Of a stretch of 64,000 nucleotides of DNA, positions 1 to 10,886 are shown one piece after another; positions within the stretch are counted from its first letter, which is position 1; every line of letters begins with the position of its first letter. The stretch is from an uncultured Paracoccaceae bacterium (GTDB taxonomy: Bacteria; Pseudomonadota; Alphaproteobacteria; Rhodobacterales; Rhodobacteraceae). A model generated the notes under the pieces. The model did no database searches, had not been told where the DNA came from, and saw only the letters and a list, made by a program, of their open reading frames with translations. The stretch covers positions 1-64,000 of the forward strand of contig CAKZXZ010000236.1 in NCBI GenBank assembly GCA_937883775.1, in the 5' to 3' direction. Both the position numbers and the translations under genes were made by a program.

Positions 1-96
1 GATACCCATTTCGGCACGGCCGGTCAGGGCGACGTCTGCAACAGCCATGCCGGCGAAGGCAACGATGGCTGTCGAGAGGAGAAGAGTCTTTTTCAT
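1..96 (-). CDS. Porin, N-terminal fragment (truncated by window edge)
   Basis: Reverse-strand translation MKKTLLLSTAIVAFAGMAVADVALTGRAEMGI matches the signal peptide and first strand typical of Rhodobacteraceae porins. Confidence 0.8.
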   Translation of the reverse strand, partial: MKKTLLLSTAIVAFAGMAVADVALTGRAEMGI

Positions 97-349
97 GTTT
101 TCCCTCGTTTGTCTAAAAAATCACTCAAAACGGGGAACTCCGCATTGAGAATGAAGTCTATCTCTCTTGTTCGGGCTTTGAATGCAAGAAAGCCATGGGT
201 CGGCGGATTCAACAAACCACGCTCTGGTGCATCTTTGCCACAAGTCTGTTTGCCCCCCTTTATATAAAGCCATCAACTAAACCTTGTCGCGCAAGGCAGG
301 CTTGGGTAGGTAATGCCAAAGACAACAACTGGGGTCGGGTGGTATCACC

Positions 350-841
350 GTGCATATCAAACAGATTTTCGCAGGCATTCTAATAACTTCCATGGTTGCA
401 GGCTGTGGTGGCGGCATCGGAAGCGGCGGCTTTGGTCGCGCTTTAGAACGCAGTGACGCATCAGAGATTGACGTTAATCCAGATGGGCGCACACGTACTT
501 CTACGATTTGGGATCTTTTCGGTAACAACGATGACCCCAACGTAACGGTCAAGGTGAACAAGTATATCTGGAACGCCTCGTTGGACGTTCTCAACTTTAT
601 GCCCGTTCAGGCGGCAGATCCCTTCACTGGCGTGCTGGTGATGGGCTTTGGCACACCCCCCGGTGGCGGGCGCGCTTATCGTGCGACGGTCTATGTGCAG
701 GACCCCGCTTTGGACGCACGCTCTTTGGTGTTGTCGTTGCAGACCCGCTCTGGCGCTGCAGACCCTGACACCGTGCGCGCAATCGAAGACGCGATTCTCA
801 CACGGGCCCGTCAGCTTCGCCTACGTGACGACGCCCTCTAG
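350..841 (+). CDS. DUF3576 domain-containing lipoprotein-like protein
   Basis: ORF with lipobox-like MVAGCGGG; NKYIWNASLDVLNFMP...ADPFTGVLVMGFG typical of DUF3576; directly upstream of leuS. Confidence 0.8.
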   Translation: MHIKQIFAGILITSMVAGCGGGIGSGGFGRALERSDASEIDVNPDGRTRTSTIWDLFGNNDDPNVTVKVNKYIWNASLDVLNFMPVQAADPFTGVLVMGFGTPPGGGRAYRATVYVQDPALDARSLVLSLQTRSGAADPDTVRAIEDAILTRARQLRLRDDAL

Positions 842-869
842 ACCGTTTCGCCCACTCGAACTATCACAG

Positions 870-895
870 CGCCGGGCCATGATGCCCGGCGTTTT
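870..895 (+). terminator. Rho-independent terminator between DUF3576 gene and leuS
   Basis: CGCCGGGC-CATGAT-GCCCGGCG followed by TTTT. Confidence 0.7.
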
Positions 896-914
896 CATAT
901 GAAGGACCCCGCGG

Positions 915-3488
915 ATGTCGCGTTACACCCCCGCTGAGATCGAAGCCAAATGGCAACAGGCCTGGGACAAGGCTGAGACGTTCAAAGCCACGCGCAGCGA
1001 CAACAAGCCGAAATACTACGTGCTTGAGATGTTCCCCTATCCATCTGGCCGCATCCATATTGGCCATGTGCGCAACTACACGATGGGCGATGTGATCGCG
1101 CGCTATAAGATGTCTACCGGACATAATGTGCTGCACCCGATGGGGTTCGATGCATTCGGTCTGGCCGCCGAAAACGCGGCGATTGAACGGGGCATTCATC
1201 CGGCGGAATGGACTTATTCCAACATTGCCGACATGCGCAAACAAATGCAGCCGCTGGGCTTTTCCATTGATTGGAGTCGTGAGCTGGCGACATGCGACCC
1301 CGAGTATTACGGCCAGCAGCAATCGCTGTTCATCGACATGATGGATGCCGGGCTGATCTACCGCAAAAACGCCGTGGTCAATTGGGACCCGGTCGACATG
1401 ACAGTGCTGGCCAATGAGCAGGTGATCGACGGGAAAGGCTGGCGCTCGGATGCAGAGGTCGAGCGCCGCGAACTGACGCAATGGTTCTTCAAGATCAGCG
1501 ACTATTCCGAAGAACTGCTGGAGGCGTTGGACACGCTTGATAATTGGCCCGCCAAGGTCAAGCTGATGCAGGCCAACTGGATCGGCAAATCACGCGGTCT
1601 GCAATTTGCGTTCTCTGCCATTGAGGCCCCGGAAGGGTTTGACCGGATCGAGGTATACACGACACGACCAGACACGCTGCTGGGCGCGTCTTTTGTTGGT
1701 ATCTCTCCCGATCATCCGCTGGCCAAGCAGTTGGAGAAAGACAACCCTGACGTTGCTGCCTTCTGTGCGGAGTGTCGCAAGGGCGGCACGACCGAGGAAG
1801 AGCTGGAAACCGGCGAGAAGATGGGCTTCGACACTGGCATCAAAGTGCGTCATCCCTTTGATACCGCTTGGGAACTGCCCGTCTATATCGCCAACTTCAT
1901 CTTGATGGATTATGGCACCGGTGCGATTTTTGGCTGCCCGGCCCATGACCAGCGCGACTTGGATTTCGCACGGAAATACGACCTGCCGGTCGTCTCGACC
2001 TATGCGCCTGCCGAGGATGACGGATCAAGCATGCCCGAAGACGGCGGCGATGCTTTCGTCCCGGCAAAGACCGAAAAAGTGATCTATGTGCGCGGCTTTG
2101 CCGGTGAGACCGAGCAAACCGGTGAGGACGGAATCAGCGCGGCGATCACGTTTTGCGAGCAAAACGGCGTCGGCCAAGGCGTCACCAAGTTCCGCTTGCG
2201 CGATTGGGGCCTGAGCCGTCAACGCTATTGGGGCTGTCCGATTCCCGTTGTGCATTGCGATGACTGTGGTGTGGTGCCTGAGAAGAAAGAGAACCTGCCG
2301 ATTGAGCTGCCATCGGACGTCACCTTTGATGTTCCCGGCAACCCACTGGATCGTCACCCGACATGGCGCAATTGTATCTGCCCGTCCTGCGGCAAACCTG
2401 CCCGGCGCGAGACAGATACGATGGACACGTTCGTTGATAGCTCGTGGTATTTCGCACGCTTCACAGCGCCGCGGGCGGACACGCCGACAGTGGCCGAGGA
2501 CGCTGCCTATTGGATGAATGTCGATCAGTATATCGGCGGCATCGAGCATGCGATTCTGCACCTGCTTTATTCGCGCTTTTTCGCGCGCGCGATGCAGATC
2601 ACGGGGCATCTGCCTGCCAAGGCGATTGAGCCGTTTGATGCGCTGTTTACCCAAGGGATGGTGACGCACGCGATCTATCAAACCGAAGATGCGCAAACGG
2701 GTCGACCGGTTTATCACTATCCCGAAACGGTCGAACTGCGCGACGGCAAAGGGTTTTTAAAAGACGATGGGCGCGAGGTGAGAGTGATCCCTTCGGCCAA
2801 GATGTCGAAATCCAAAAACAATGTCGTCGACCCGGTGAACATCATCGAACAATATGGCGCAGACACAGCCCGCTGGTTCGTTCTGTCTGACAGCCCTCCG
2901 GAGCGCGATGTGGAATGGACCGCCTCTGGGGCAGAAGCTGCGTACAAACATCTGGGGCGCGTCTGGCGCATTGCCGACGAGATTGCCCAGATGGAAGATG
3001 GCGCAGGTCAAGGTGATGAAGACCTGCTGCGTGCGATGCACAAGGCGATCTTTGAGGTCACTCAAGGTGTTGAAAGCTTTGGCTTCAACGCCTCAATCGC
3101 CAAGCTCTATGCGTTCACGAACACCGTGCAGAAATCGAAGGCGGGTGGCACCGCCCGCAAGCAAGCCATGCGCTCCCTCGCTCAACTGATGTCGCCGATG
3201 ACGCCGCATCTGGCCGAAGACATCTGGGCAATGCTCGGTGGCGAAGGCCTGATCGCGAATGCGCCATGGCCCGTTGCAGACCAAGCGATGCTGGTCGAAG
3301 AGAATATCACGATGCCGATACAGATCAACGGCAAGCGCCGGTCAGAGCTTACCGTCGCCAAAGACCTGTCTAAAGAAGAGGTTGAAAAGCTTGCGCTTGC
3401 AGATGATGCTGTTGTTAAGGCTCTTGAGGGGGCCGCGCCAAAGAAACTGATCGTGGTGCCGGGTAGAATCGTAAATGTTGTCATTTGA
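915..3488 (+). CDS. leuS: Leucyl-tRNA synthetase
   Basis: 857 aa; [16 protein letters not shown] (HIGH region) and [12 protein letters not shown] (KMSKS). Confidence 0.98.
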   Translation: MSRYTPAEIEAKWQQAWDKAETFKATRSDNKPKYYVLEMFPYPSGRIHIGHVRNYTMGDVIARYKMSTGHNVLHPMGFDAFGLAAENAAIERGIHPAEWTYSNIADMRKQMQPLGFSIDWSRELATCDPEYYGQQQSLFIDMMDAGLIYRKNAVVNWDPVDMTVLANEQVIDGKGWRSDAEVERRELTQWFFKISDYSEELLEALDTLDNWPAKVKLMQANWIGKSRGLQFAFSAIEAPEGFDRIEVYTTRPDTLLGASFVGISPDHPLAKQLEKDNPDVAAFCAECRKGGTTEEELETGEKMGFDTGIKVRHPFDTAWELPVYIANFILMDYGTGAIFGCPAHDQRDLDFARKYDLPVVSTYAPAEDDGSSMPEDGGDAFVPAKTEKVIYVRGFAGETEQTGEDGISAAITFCEQNGVGQGVTKFRLRDWGLSRQRYWGCPIPVVHCDDCGVVPEKKENLPIELPSDVTFDVPGNPLDRHPTWRNCICPSCGKPARRETDTMDTFVDSSWYFARFTAPRADTPTVAEDAAYWMNVDQYIGGIEHAILHLLYSRFFARAMQITGHLPAKAIEPFDALFTQGMVTHAIYQTEDAQTGRPVYHYPETVELRDGKGFLKDDGREVRVIPSAKMSKSKNNVVDPVNIIEQYGADTARWFVLSDSPPERDVEWTASGAEAAYKHLGRVWRIADEIAQMEDGAGQGDEDLLRAMHKAIFEVTQGVESFGFNASIAKLYAFTNTVQKSKAGGTARKQAMRSLAQLMSPMTPHLAEDIWAMLGGEGLIANAPWPVADQAMLVEENITMPIQINGKRRSELTVAKDLSKEEVEKLALADDAVVKALEGAAPKKLIVVPGRIVNVVI

Positions 3489-3960
3489 CCGTCGAAGCAT
3501 CCTTTTGGGCCTGATCGCCCTGCCTGCTTGCGGGTTCGAGCCTGTTCACGGCACGCGCGGCAGCGCGCAGGGTCTTTATGGTCAGATCACCTTTGAAGCA
3601 CCAAACGACGCCAACAGCTTTAATCTGCGCAAGCAGCTGGAAGATCGCTTGGGGCGCAACGATGCTGGCCTGTTTACGATGGCGGTTTCTTTAGATCTGA
3701 GAACCGAAAGTCTTTCGATCACGTCAGAGCAATCCATCAATCGACGCAATGTCATCGGATCGGCCCGCTACCAGATCAGACGCACGGATACAGGCGAGGT
3801 GTTGGACCAAGGGAAGGTCAGCAACTTTACGGGATACTCCTCAAGCGGTTCGACTGTCGCAACTGCAAGCGCGCGCGATGATGGGTTTGAGCGACTGACA
3901 ACAACCTTGGCCGATCAGCTTATTTCCAGATTGTACGCGACCGCAGGCAGCTGGCAATGA
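3475..3960 (+). CDS. lptE: LPS assembly lipoprotein LptE
   Basis: Lipoprotein signal ([12 protein letters not shown]), overlaps leuS and precedes holA as in other alphaproteobacteria. Confidence 0.85.
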   Translation: MLSFDRRSILLGLIALPACGFEPVHGTRGSAQGLYGQITFEAPNDANSFNLRKQLEDRLGRNDAGLFTMAVSLDLRTESLSITSEQSINRRNVIGSARYQIRRTDTGEVLDQGKVSNFTGYSSSGSTVATASARDDGFERLTTTLADQLISRLYATAGSWQ

Positions 3961-4985
3961 AGCTTACCGCACGGGATGCGGGGCGGTATTTTTCAAAGCC
4001 TGAAACAAACCGCACCGGTCTGTTGATTTTTGGCGAAGACGCAATGCGCGTGGCGCTGAAACGGCAAGAGGTGATCGCGGCTCTGCTTGGACCCAACGCG
4101 GAAGAAGAAATGCGCCTGACGCGTATCCCCGCGAGTGACTTGCGCAAGGACGGTGCCTTACTGGGCGATGCAATCAAAGCGCAGGGGTTCTTTCCCGGCC
4201 CACGCGTGGCCTTTGTCGAAGACGCCAACGAAACCGTCACCAAGACAATCACCGCTGCATTACAGGACTGGGCACCCGGCGATGCACAGATCGTTGTGAC
4301 AGCAGGTGCGTTGAAAGCAAGTTCAGGTCTTCGCAAGCTGTTTGAGGGGCATCCAAATGCATATGCGGCCGGTATCTATGACAACCCGCCGACACGAGAC
4401 GAGATCGAGGCGGACCTGAAAGCCGCAGGGCTCACGCAGATCGAACAGGGCGCGATGACCGACCTCACCAATCTGGCCCGCGAATTGGGGCCGGGTGATT
4501 TTCGGCAGACGCTTGAGAAACTTGCGCTTTACAAGCTGGGCGACAGTACACCAGTGGGATCAGAAGATGTCCTTGCCTGCGCACCCTCTTCGACCGAGGC
4601 GGATCTGGATGACGTTCTGAATATCGTCGCCGAAGGGCGCACCAGCGAGATCGGGCCAGTGATGCAGAAACTCAAGGCGCAGGGCATGCAGCCAGTGGGG
4701 CTTTGTATTGGGGCAACCCGGCACTTCCGGCAACTTTATACAGCCGCCTCTGATCCGGGCGGCGCGCCGGCAGGTATCGGCAAACTGCGCCCCCCGGTTT
4801 ACGGCCCGCGTCGCGACCGGATGTTGCGCCAGGCGCAGGGCATCGGGCGTGACCGGTTGGAACGCGCTTTGGAGACGTTGCTGGACGCTGACCTGACCCT
4901 GCGCTCTACATCGAAATCGCCACAAATGGCTGTGATGGAGCGGGCATTGATCCGGCTTGCGATGCTGGCGCAAGCACGACGCTAG
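3957..4985 (+). CDS. holA: DNA polymerase III subunit delta
   Basis: 342 aa HolA-like sequence; conserved leuS-lptE-holA order. Confidence 0.92.
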   Translation: MKLTARDAGRYFSKPETNRTGLLIFGEDAMRVALKRQEVIAALLGPNAEEEMRLTRIPASDLRKDGALLGDAIKAQGFFPGPRVAFVEDANETVTKTITAALQDWAPGDAQIVVTAGALKASSGLRKLFEGHPNAYAAGIYDNPPTRDEIEADLKAAGLTQIEQGAMTDLTNLARELGPGDFRQTLEKLALYKLGDSTPVGSEDVLACAPSSTEADLDDVLNIVAEGRTSEIGPVMQKLKAQGMQPVGLCIGATRHFRQLYTAASDPGGAPAGIGKLRPPVYGPRRDRMLRQAQGIGRDRLERALETLLDADLTLRSTSKSPQMAVMERALIRLAMLAQARR

Positions 4986-6148
4986 CCTTTCAGCCATCGC
5001 GCGGCAGATCGCCCGGCCCAGCGCCCGGTCGCAAGACAGCCGGTGATAAGGTAGCCCCCCGTCGGCGCCTCCCAATCGAGCATTTCACCGGCGCAAAAAA
5101 CGCCCGGAGCAGCGTTAAGCATCAAATCGCGGGTCAAGGCATCAAAGGGGACGCCCCCCGCCGTTGAAATCGCCTCATCCATCGGGCGCGACCCTGCATG
5201 ACGAATTGGCAGTGCCTTGAGACAGGGCGCAAGATCATCCGGCAAGGGGCGTGCAAACTCCATCAAAAGAGCTTGTTTCACAGGATCAAGCCGCAAAGCC
5301 TTGCGCAAATGATTGCTTAGGCTGGCTTTGCCCCGTGGTTTCGACAAACGAGTTCGGATCTGATCGACAGAAAGGTTAGGTTGTAGATCGATGTGCAACG
5401 CTGCCCCATCACGAACCTTGCGGGAAATGGCGTAGATACCGCCACCTTCCAGCCCGCGTTGAGATAGCACCGCCTCGGCTTTCACCCGCTGACCCCCAGC
5501 GATCAAGGCAATGCCCTTAAGCGGCTTTCCAAAGTGCTTTGCCATATGATCTGACCAGTCGACCTTAAGCCCCATATTGGCTGGTTTGAACGGCGCAAGC
5601 GGCAAGTCTTTGGAAGCAAAAAGCGCCGTCCAGGCACCATCTGAACCAAGACGGGCCCAGGATGCGCCACCCAGCGCGAGGACCGTCGCATCAGGCGTCT
5701 CGGTGCGTGAACCTGATGGTGTTTCGAAATGAAAGGCTGTGTCCCAACCTGTCCAGCGCCAACCGGTGCGGATATCGACACCAAGATCACCCAAATGGCG
5801 CAACCATGCGCGCAGAAGGGGTGAGGCTTTCATGACCTTAGGGAAAACGCGGCCGGACGAGCCGGTGAAGACCTCTTGCCCCAGGCTTTGTGCCCAATCC
5901 TGAACCGCGGCACTGTCGAATGCTTCGATCATATGACGCAGCGGTTCGGCCGCCTCATGATAATGCGTCAGGAATGCATCAAAGGGTTCGGCTTTTGTGA
6001 GGTTCAAGCCAGACTTTCCAGCCATCAGAAACTTGCGCCCAACGGATGGTTTCGCATCCGCCACAACAACATGTATCCCCGCGCGCGCAAGTTCATCAGC
6101 AGCCATCAAACCAGCAGGCCCAGCCCCGATCACAAGTGCGTTTTTCAC
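4982..6148 (-). CDS. NAD(P)/FAD-dependent oxidoreductase, TIGR03862/YhiN-like flavoprotein
   Basis: GAGPAGLMAADELARAG FAD motif; GGVPFDALTRDLML...GEMLDWEAPTGGYLITGC. Confidence 0.85.
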   Translation of the reverse strand: MKNALVIGAGPAGLMAADELARAGIHVVVADAKPSVGRKFLMAGKSGLNLTKAEPFDAFLTHYHEAAEPLRHMIEAFDSAAVQDWAQSLGQEVFTGSSGRVFPKVMKASPLLRAWLRHLGDLGVDIRTGWRWTGWDTAFHFETPSGSRTETPDATVLALGGASWARLGSDGAWTALFASKDLPLAPFKPANMGLKVDWSDHMAKHFGKPLKGIALIAGGQRVKAEAVLSQRGLEGGGIYAISRKVRDGAALHIDLQPNLSVDQIRTRLSKPRGKASLSNHLRKALRLDPVKQALLMEFARPLPDDLAPCLKALPIRHAGSRPMDEAISTAGGVPFDALTRDLMLNAAPGVFCAGEMLDWEAPTGGYLITGCLATGRWAGRSAARWLKG

Positions 6149-7461
6149 TGGGGCAAAGAGCCTTTGATCTCCACCACACGCTGGGGATAGGGGATTTCGA
6201 TGTCATGCGCCTTGAGCGCATTCCAGATCAGGAACAGCACATCGGAGGTGTATTTGTTCTTGCCGTCGTCGATGCCGTTCACCCAGAACTCCACCGCGAA
6301 ATCAATGCCGCTGTCGCCGAAACCGCGCAGTTCGCAATCGGGCGGTTCGGGCGTTTGAAGCACGTCGGGGTGGGTAGAGACAGCCTTTTCGATGATGTCC
6401 GGTACAAGATTGATATCGGTGTCGTAGCTGACAGAGAACGCAGCCTCATAGCGGTTGGCAGAGCCTTGATCGGACAGGTTCACGACCCGCGTCGTGATGA
6501 AATCCTCGTTCGGAACAACAATCCAACGACCGTCGAACGTCTCAAGAATTGTGGCGCGGGCGGTCATTTTGACGATGGTGCCGGATTCGCCGCCATCCAG
6601 TTCGACATAATCCCCAACGGTTGCCTGCCCCTCAAGCAGCAGGATCACACCTGAAATAAAGTTGGCCGCAATCTTTTGTAGACCAAAACCCAGACCCACG
6701 CCGATGGCACCCCCCAGCACGGCAAGCGTGCTGAGGTTGATCCCCATAATGTTCATCAACAGCAGGAACGCGACGCCGAAAATAGCAATTTCAGCCGCCT
6801 TGATGGCCAGTTCGCGCGTGGATGGGCGCATGTCTTGCTTGCTGAGATAGGCGCTTGATTGGTCGTTGGACCACCGACCCAACCAGAACAGCAGGCTTCC
6901 CGCGATCGCACCGCGTACCAGCGACATGACCGAGAAAGAGATGTTGCCAAGCTGAATGACCGTTTCGGTCAAGGCGAGCGTCACATCATCCAGAAGGCCC
7001 ACAGCATAAAGCGCCATTGCCGGAATAAGAACGTATTTGCCCAGCAGTTTCAGGAATGGGTCTTTGATGATCTGACGCACCAGAATACGCGCCGCGATGA
7101 ACAGGAAGACGCGCTTGCCAAAGGCGATCACAGCGCCGGAATCAAAAAGTGAGCGGACAACCTGTTCGCCAATCGCAGTGAACACATATGCAAATAACGG
7201 CATCAGAAGCGGCAAGAACATCAGCACAAAACGACGGGCCTGCGCGATCACGTGTTCCTGCTCCGCCGGGGGTGTCAGCAGGCGCGACAGTGTCGGCGAC
7301 ATGCGCCGCGTCACGATCACTGCAAGAATGTAGGCCACGATGAGCAGCGCAAACTGAGACCAAGCCGCAGGGCTCAAAAGCCAGCTTTTCGCAAGCTCGA
7401 TCCCAGGCTCTAACATATCGAGCGTTTCAAGCACGATCGGGGGTAAATTCTCTAGATCCAT
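6145..7461 (-). CDS. Mechanosensitive ion channel family protein (MscS)
   Basis: Multiple TM segments; LGGAIGVGLGFGLQKIAANFISGVILLLE and VPNEDFITTRVVN MscS motifs. Confidence 0.92.
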   Translation of the reverse strand: MDLENLPPIVLETLDMLEPGIELAKSWLLSPAAWSQFALLIVAYILAVIVTRRMSPTLSRLLTPPAEQEHVIAQARRFVLMFLPLLMPLFAYVFTAIGEQVVRSLFDSGAVIAFGKRVFLFIAARILVRQIIKDPFLKLLGKYVLIPAMALYAVGLLDDVTLALTETVIQLGNISFSVMSLVRGAIAGSLLFWLGRWSNDQSSAYLSKQDMRPSTRELAIKAAEIAIFGVAFLLLMNIMGINLSTLAVLGGAIGVGLGFGLQKIAANFISGVILLLEGQATVGDYVELDGGESGTIVKMTARATILETFDGRWIVVPNEDFITTRVVNLSDQGSANRYEAAFSVSYDTDINLVPDIIEKAVSTHPDVLQTPEPPDCELRGFGDSGIDFAVEFWVNGIDDGKNKYTSDVLFLIWNALKAHDIEIPYPQRVVEIKGSLPQ

Positions 7462-7509
7462 ACGGGACGCCCTTGTCTTGTCGGGTTGTTATCCCATTGT
7501 CCCACGCAC

Positions 7510-7821
7510 ATGGGAAGCCGTTTTGACACCGACGAACCTGATCCAATTTGCCCTTTATGCGAGCGGCCGATCCCCGAAGGCGTGCCGCAAAGTCTGCATC
7601 ATCTGATCCCAAAACTGAAAGGCGGAAAAGGCGGGCCAACCGTATTGATCCACCACATCTGCCATAAGGAAATCCACGCAACGCTGAGCGAGGCGGAATT
7701 GGCGCGTGTTTACAACTCGGTCGAGGCGTTGCGACGGCACCCAAGGCTAGAGAAGTTCTTTCGCTGGGTGAACAAGCGGCCACCAGAATTCATGTCGAAG
7801 GTTCCAAAGCGGCGGCGTTAG
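7510..7821 (+). CDS. HNH endonuclease-like protein
   Basis: CPLC...LHHLIPKLKGGKG...HHICHKEIHATLS. Confidence 0.75.
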   Translation: MGSRFDTDEPDPICPLCERPIPEGVPQSLHHLIPKLKGGKGGPTVLIHHICHKEIHATLSEAELARVYNSVEALRRHPRLEKFFRWVNKRPPEFMSKVPKRRR

Positions 7822-8426
7822 GTGATGAGATCCTTGATGCCTTTGATATGGGCTGTTTGTGCGCCAAGAACGTCTGCCGCAAACCCATGTGCCGTTTCGA
7901 TCAGCACATCGCTCTCGACGATCTGTTCGACCAGACCCATTGCAAGCGCGTCCTGTGCTGTCACCTTCTGACCACCCATCAGGATCAGTTTCGCACGCGC
8001 CGGCCCAACCAAGGCTGCCAGGCGCGCCGGATCGGAAGGTTGGGGTAAAAAGCCCAACTTCATGACCGGGTAGAAGAATTTGGCTGTAGGCACGCAGATG
8101 CGGATATCGCAAGCAAGCGCCATGCCCATCGCACCGCCTGCCAAAGTACCGTTCAGCGCGCAGATCGTCAGACCGGAATGGGCCGCAAGCGCGCTTGACA
8201 GGCGCTCCCAGACGGGGTCGGTTGCAAGACCGTCCTTTGCGGCTTCAAGGTCCATCCCTGCAGAGAAGACCTTACCCGTTCCTGTCAGGATCAGCGCCTT
8301 CGCTACATGCGCGCCTTCTGCGATGTCCGCCAAATCATTAAGCATCTGACGGGTCAGCGAATTGGCCTTATCCGGGCGGTCGATCGTCGCGGTCCACAGA
8401 TCGCCGTCTTTCTCAAGGCGGATCAT
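7818..8426 (-). CDS. Enoyl-CoA hydratase/isomerase family protein
   Basis: ALILTGTGKVFSAGMDL...GTLAGGAMGMALACDIRI crotonase motifs. Confidence 0.88.
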   Translation of the reverse strand: MIRLEKDGDLWTATIDRPDKANSLTRQMLNDLADIAEGAHVAKALILTGTGKVFSAGMDLEAAKDGLATDPVWERLSSALAAHSGLTICALNGTLAGGAMGMALACDIRICVPTAKFFYPVMKLGFLPQPSDPARLAALVGPARAKLILMGGQKVTAQDALAMGLVEQIVESDVLIETAHGFAADVLGAQTAHIKGIKDLIT

Positions 8427-9172
8427 GCGAGGCCGATCCGCGCACGGATGTCTTCATCGCGCAAAGAGATTTCCTGACCGCAGAACGCATCTGCATCAGG
8501 GGAGCACATCCATAGGAGTGCCTTGGCAGGCCAATCGGCGGGGATATGATCGCTCCAGTCAAGCTGGCTGACCGGGTTCACACCGGACGCTTTGATCTCG
8601 CGCTGCATCTGTGTCGCGACGGTGCCTGGCGATAGCCCCATAACACGCAAACCCTTGTCAGCCGCTTCTTTATCAGCGCAACGGGTCAACATCGCCGCCC
8701 CAGCCTTTGAGGCGCAGTAATGGCTCCACGCCTCTACGGGGCCATGAGCCGCCCCAGAGGAAATCGTCAGGATCGTGCCACCGCCCGCAGCTTCCATCAC
8801 CGGCATCGCTGCACGCATACCGTTGAACACCCCCTTCAGGTTGATGTCGATGACGTGGCTCCAGGTGTCGGGGTCAGCGGTGGACAAATGGCTGATCGGC
8901 TCGATCACGCCAGCGTTGTTAATCAGCACATCGAGCCCGCCAAATGTCTTGATCGTTGCATCGACAGCGGCCTGCATTTCCCAGTAGCGGCTCACATCGC
9001 AGGGAATCGCCAAGGCCTGAGATCCGATCTCACCGGCGAGGTCTGCAATCGCTTCTTCGGACCGCGCCAAAAGAGCGACATTCGCACCAGCAGCTGCAAA
9101 CACACGCGCTGCTTCTGCGCCGATTCCACGGCTTGCGCCCGTAATCAAAACAGTTTTTCCAGTCATATCCAT
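8423..9172 (-). CDS. SDR family oxidoreductase
   Basis: TGASRGIGAEAARV, NNAG, S...YCASKAG. Confidence 0.93.
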   Translation of the reverse strand: MDMTGKTVLITGASRGIGAEAARVFAAAGANVALLARSEEAIADLAGEIGSQALAIPCDVSRYWEMQAAVDATIKTFGGLDVLINNAGVIEPISHLSTADPDTWSHVIDINLKGVFNGMRAAMPVMEAAGGGTILTISSGAAHGPVEAWSHYCASKAGAAMLTRCADKEAADKGLRVMGLSPGTVATQMQREIKASGVNPVSQLDWSDHIPADWPAKALLWMCSPDADAFCGQEISLRDEDIRARIGLA

Positions 9173-9313
9173 CTGCAGGCCCTCCTGAATTCATCGAAGG
9201 TGTAGCGGCTTGGCACAGGCGTGAAAACCGCCACTCGCAAAATGAGGCCTCTTGCACTTTTCGCGGCCGAACCTGACATTAGGCTATAACAAGTCATACT
9301 CAAAGGACTCTTC

Positions 9314-10816
9314 ATGTTTCGTTTTGCTGCCGCTCTGCCGACCCTTGCGCTTCTTATGTCTACCACGGCGGCACATGCCGATGTTACACCTGAACAGGTT
9401 TGGCAAAACTGGCAGGAATGGATCGGGGCTTATGATGCCGACGTCACCGTTGGCTCTGAAACGCGCGACGGCGATACGCTGAGCGTCGAAAACATCGCGA
9501 TGCTGATGGAAATTCCAGACGGTAAAATGTCTGCGATTACCGAAAGCCTTACATTCACCGACAATGGGGATGGCACTGTCAGCGTGACTATGTCACCCGA
9601 TTATATCATAAAGATGAACGCCGATCCTGCCGACGCCGAGGCGTTTGATATGACAATGCGGCTGGTGCAAGAAAATATGCGCATGATTGTCAGCGGCACA
9701 CCCGAAAACATGATCTACGCCCTGACAGCCGACGCCTATGGTGTGATCGTCGATGAAGTATTGGCCGAAGGGATCAAGCAGCCCCTCACGGTCGAAGTCA
9801 TGGCAAACGATGTCAGCGGCACCTACAACACGGTCACCGGTGAGACGCTGGATGTCACCTATAATCTCGATGCCGTGTCCACGCTTATCAATATGGATTT
9901 TGAAGACGCTGAGACCAATGAAACGGCGGCCTTCTCAAGCACCATCGCGGGTCTGGCGATGACGGGGACATCTTCATTGCCCGATGGTGGCATCACGGAC
10001 AATCCGGCAATGATGATGTCAGCAGGTCTGATGGGGGATGGAGGCTATACCTTCGACGGCTCTGCTTCGACTTTCAGCTTTGAAGGCAACGGCAACACAT
10101 TGTCGGGCAATGGTACATCTGAGGGCGGCAATCTGGATGTGTCGATGGACACAGATGGCGTTGGCTATAAAGGCACAACGCGCGGTCTGAATATGAACAT
10201 TCAGACCAGTGACCTGCCCTTCCCCCTGAGCTTTGCAATGGCCGAGTATGGTTTTGATTTTCTGATGCCACTCAGCAAATCTGATGAACCGCAGGATTTC
10301 GGCCTTGCCTTGAACCTGAGCGATTTCACAATGGCCGATGCGCTTTGGAACATGTTTGATCCCGGCACCATCCTGCCACGCGAACCCGCGACAGTGGCGT
10401 TTGACATCGATGGCAAAGCCAATTGGTTCTTCGACCTGATGGACCCTGAGCAAGCCGCTGCCTTGGAAAGTGCGGAGACGCCCGGTGAAATTCATGCGCT
10501 TGAGCTGAACAATCTTCTGGTCGAACTGGCGGGCGCAAAGCTGACCGGCGAAGGTTCATTTGAGTTCGACAATGCCGACACCGCCACATTCGACGGCATG
10601 CCGCGCCCGGAAGGTGCTGTTGATCTGAAACTGGAAGGTGGCAACGGCTTGATCGACAAGCTGATCTCGATGGGGCTTTTGCCGCAAGAACAGGCCATGG
10701 GCGCACGCATGATGCTGGGCCTTTTCGCGACGCCGACAGGCGAAGATGAGTTGAGCTCGAAAATCGAAGTGAACCCGGACGGGCATGTTTTGGCCAATGG
10801 GCAACGCCTGCGCTGA
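9314..10816 (+). CDS. DUF2125 domain-containing exported protein
   Basis: 500 aa, signal peptide, characteristic DUF2125-type acidic repetitive beta-rich sequence. Confidence 0.75.
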   Translation: MFRFAAALPTLALLMSTTAAHADVTPEQVWQNWQEWIGAYDADVTVGSETRDGDTLSVENIAMLMEIPDGKMSAITESLTFTDNGDGTVSVTMSPDYIIKMNADPADAEAFDMTMRLVQENMRMIVSGTPENMIYALTADAYGVIVDEVLAEGIKQPLTVEVMANDVSGTYNTVTGETLDVTYNLDAVSTLINMDFEDAETNETAAFSSTIAGLAMTGTSSLPDGGITDNPAMMMSAGLMGDGGYTFDGSASTFSFEGNGNTLSGNGTSEGGNLDVSMDTDGVGYKGTTRGLNMNIQTSDLPFPLSFAMAEYGFDFLMPLSKSDEPQDFGLALNLSDFTMADALWNMFDPGTILPREPATVAFDIDGKANWFFDLMDPEQAAALESAETPGEIHALELNNLLVELAGAKLTGEGSFEFDNADTATFDGMPRPEGAVDLKLEGGNGLIDKLISMGLLPQEQAMGARMMLGLFATPTGEDELSSKIEVNPDGHVLANGQRLR

Positions 10817-10886
10817 AAACAGCGCGCCTTGCGAAGACACGCACATCGGACTACCTCATGCTGGCAGTTGATGAGGACATTGCCCG

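Noticed and set aside
864-1481. 205-aa minus-strand ORF opposite leuS
   Set aside because: Antisense to a housekeeping gene; composition typical of a shadow ORF
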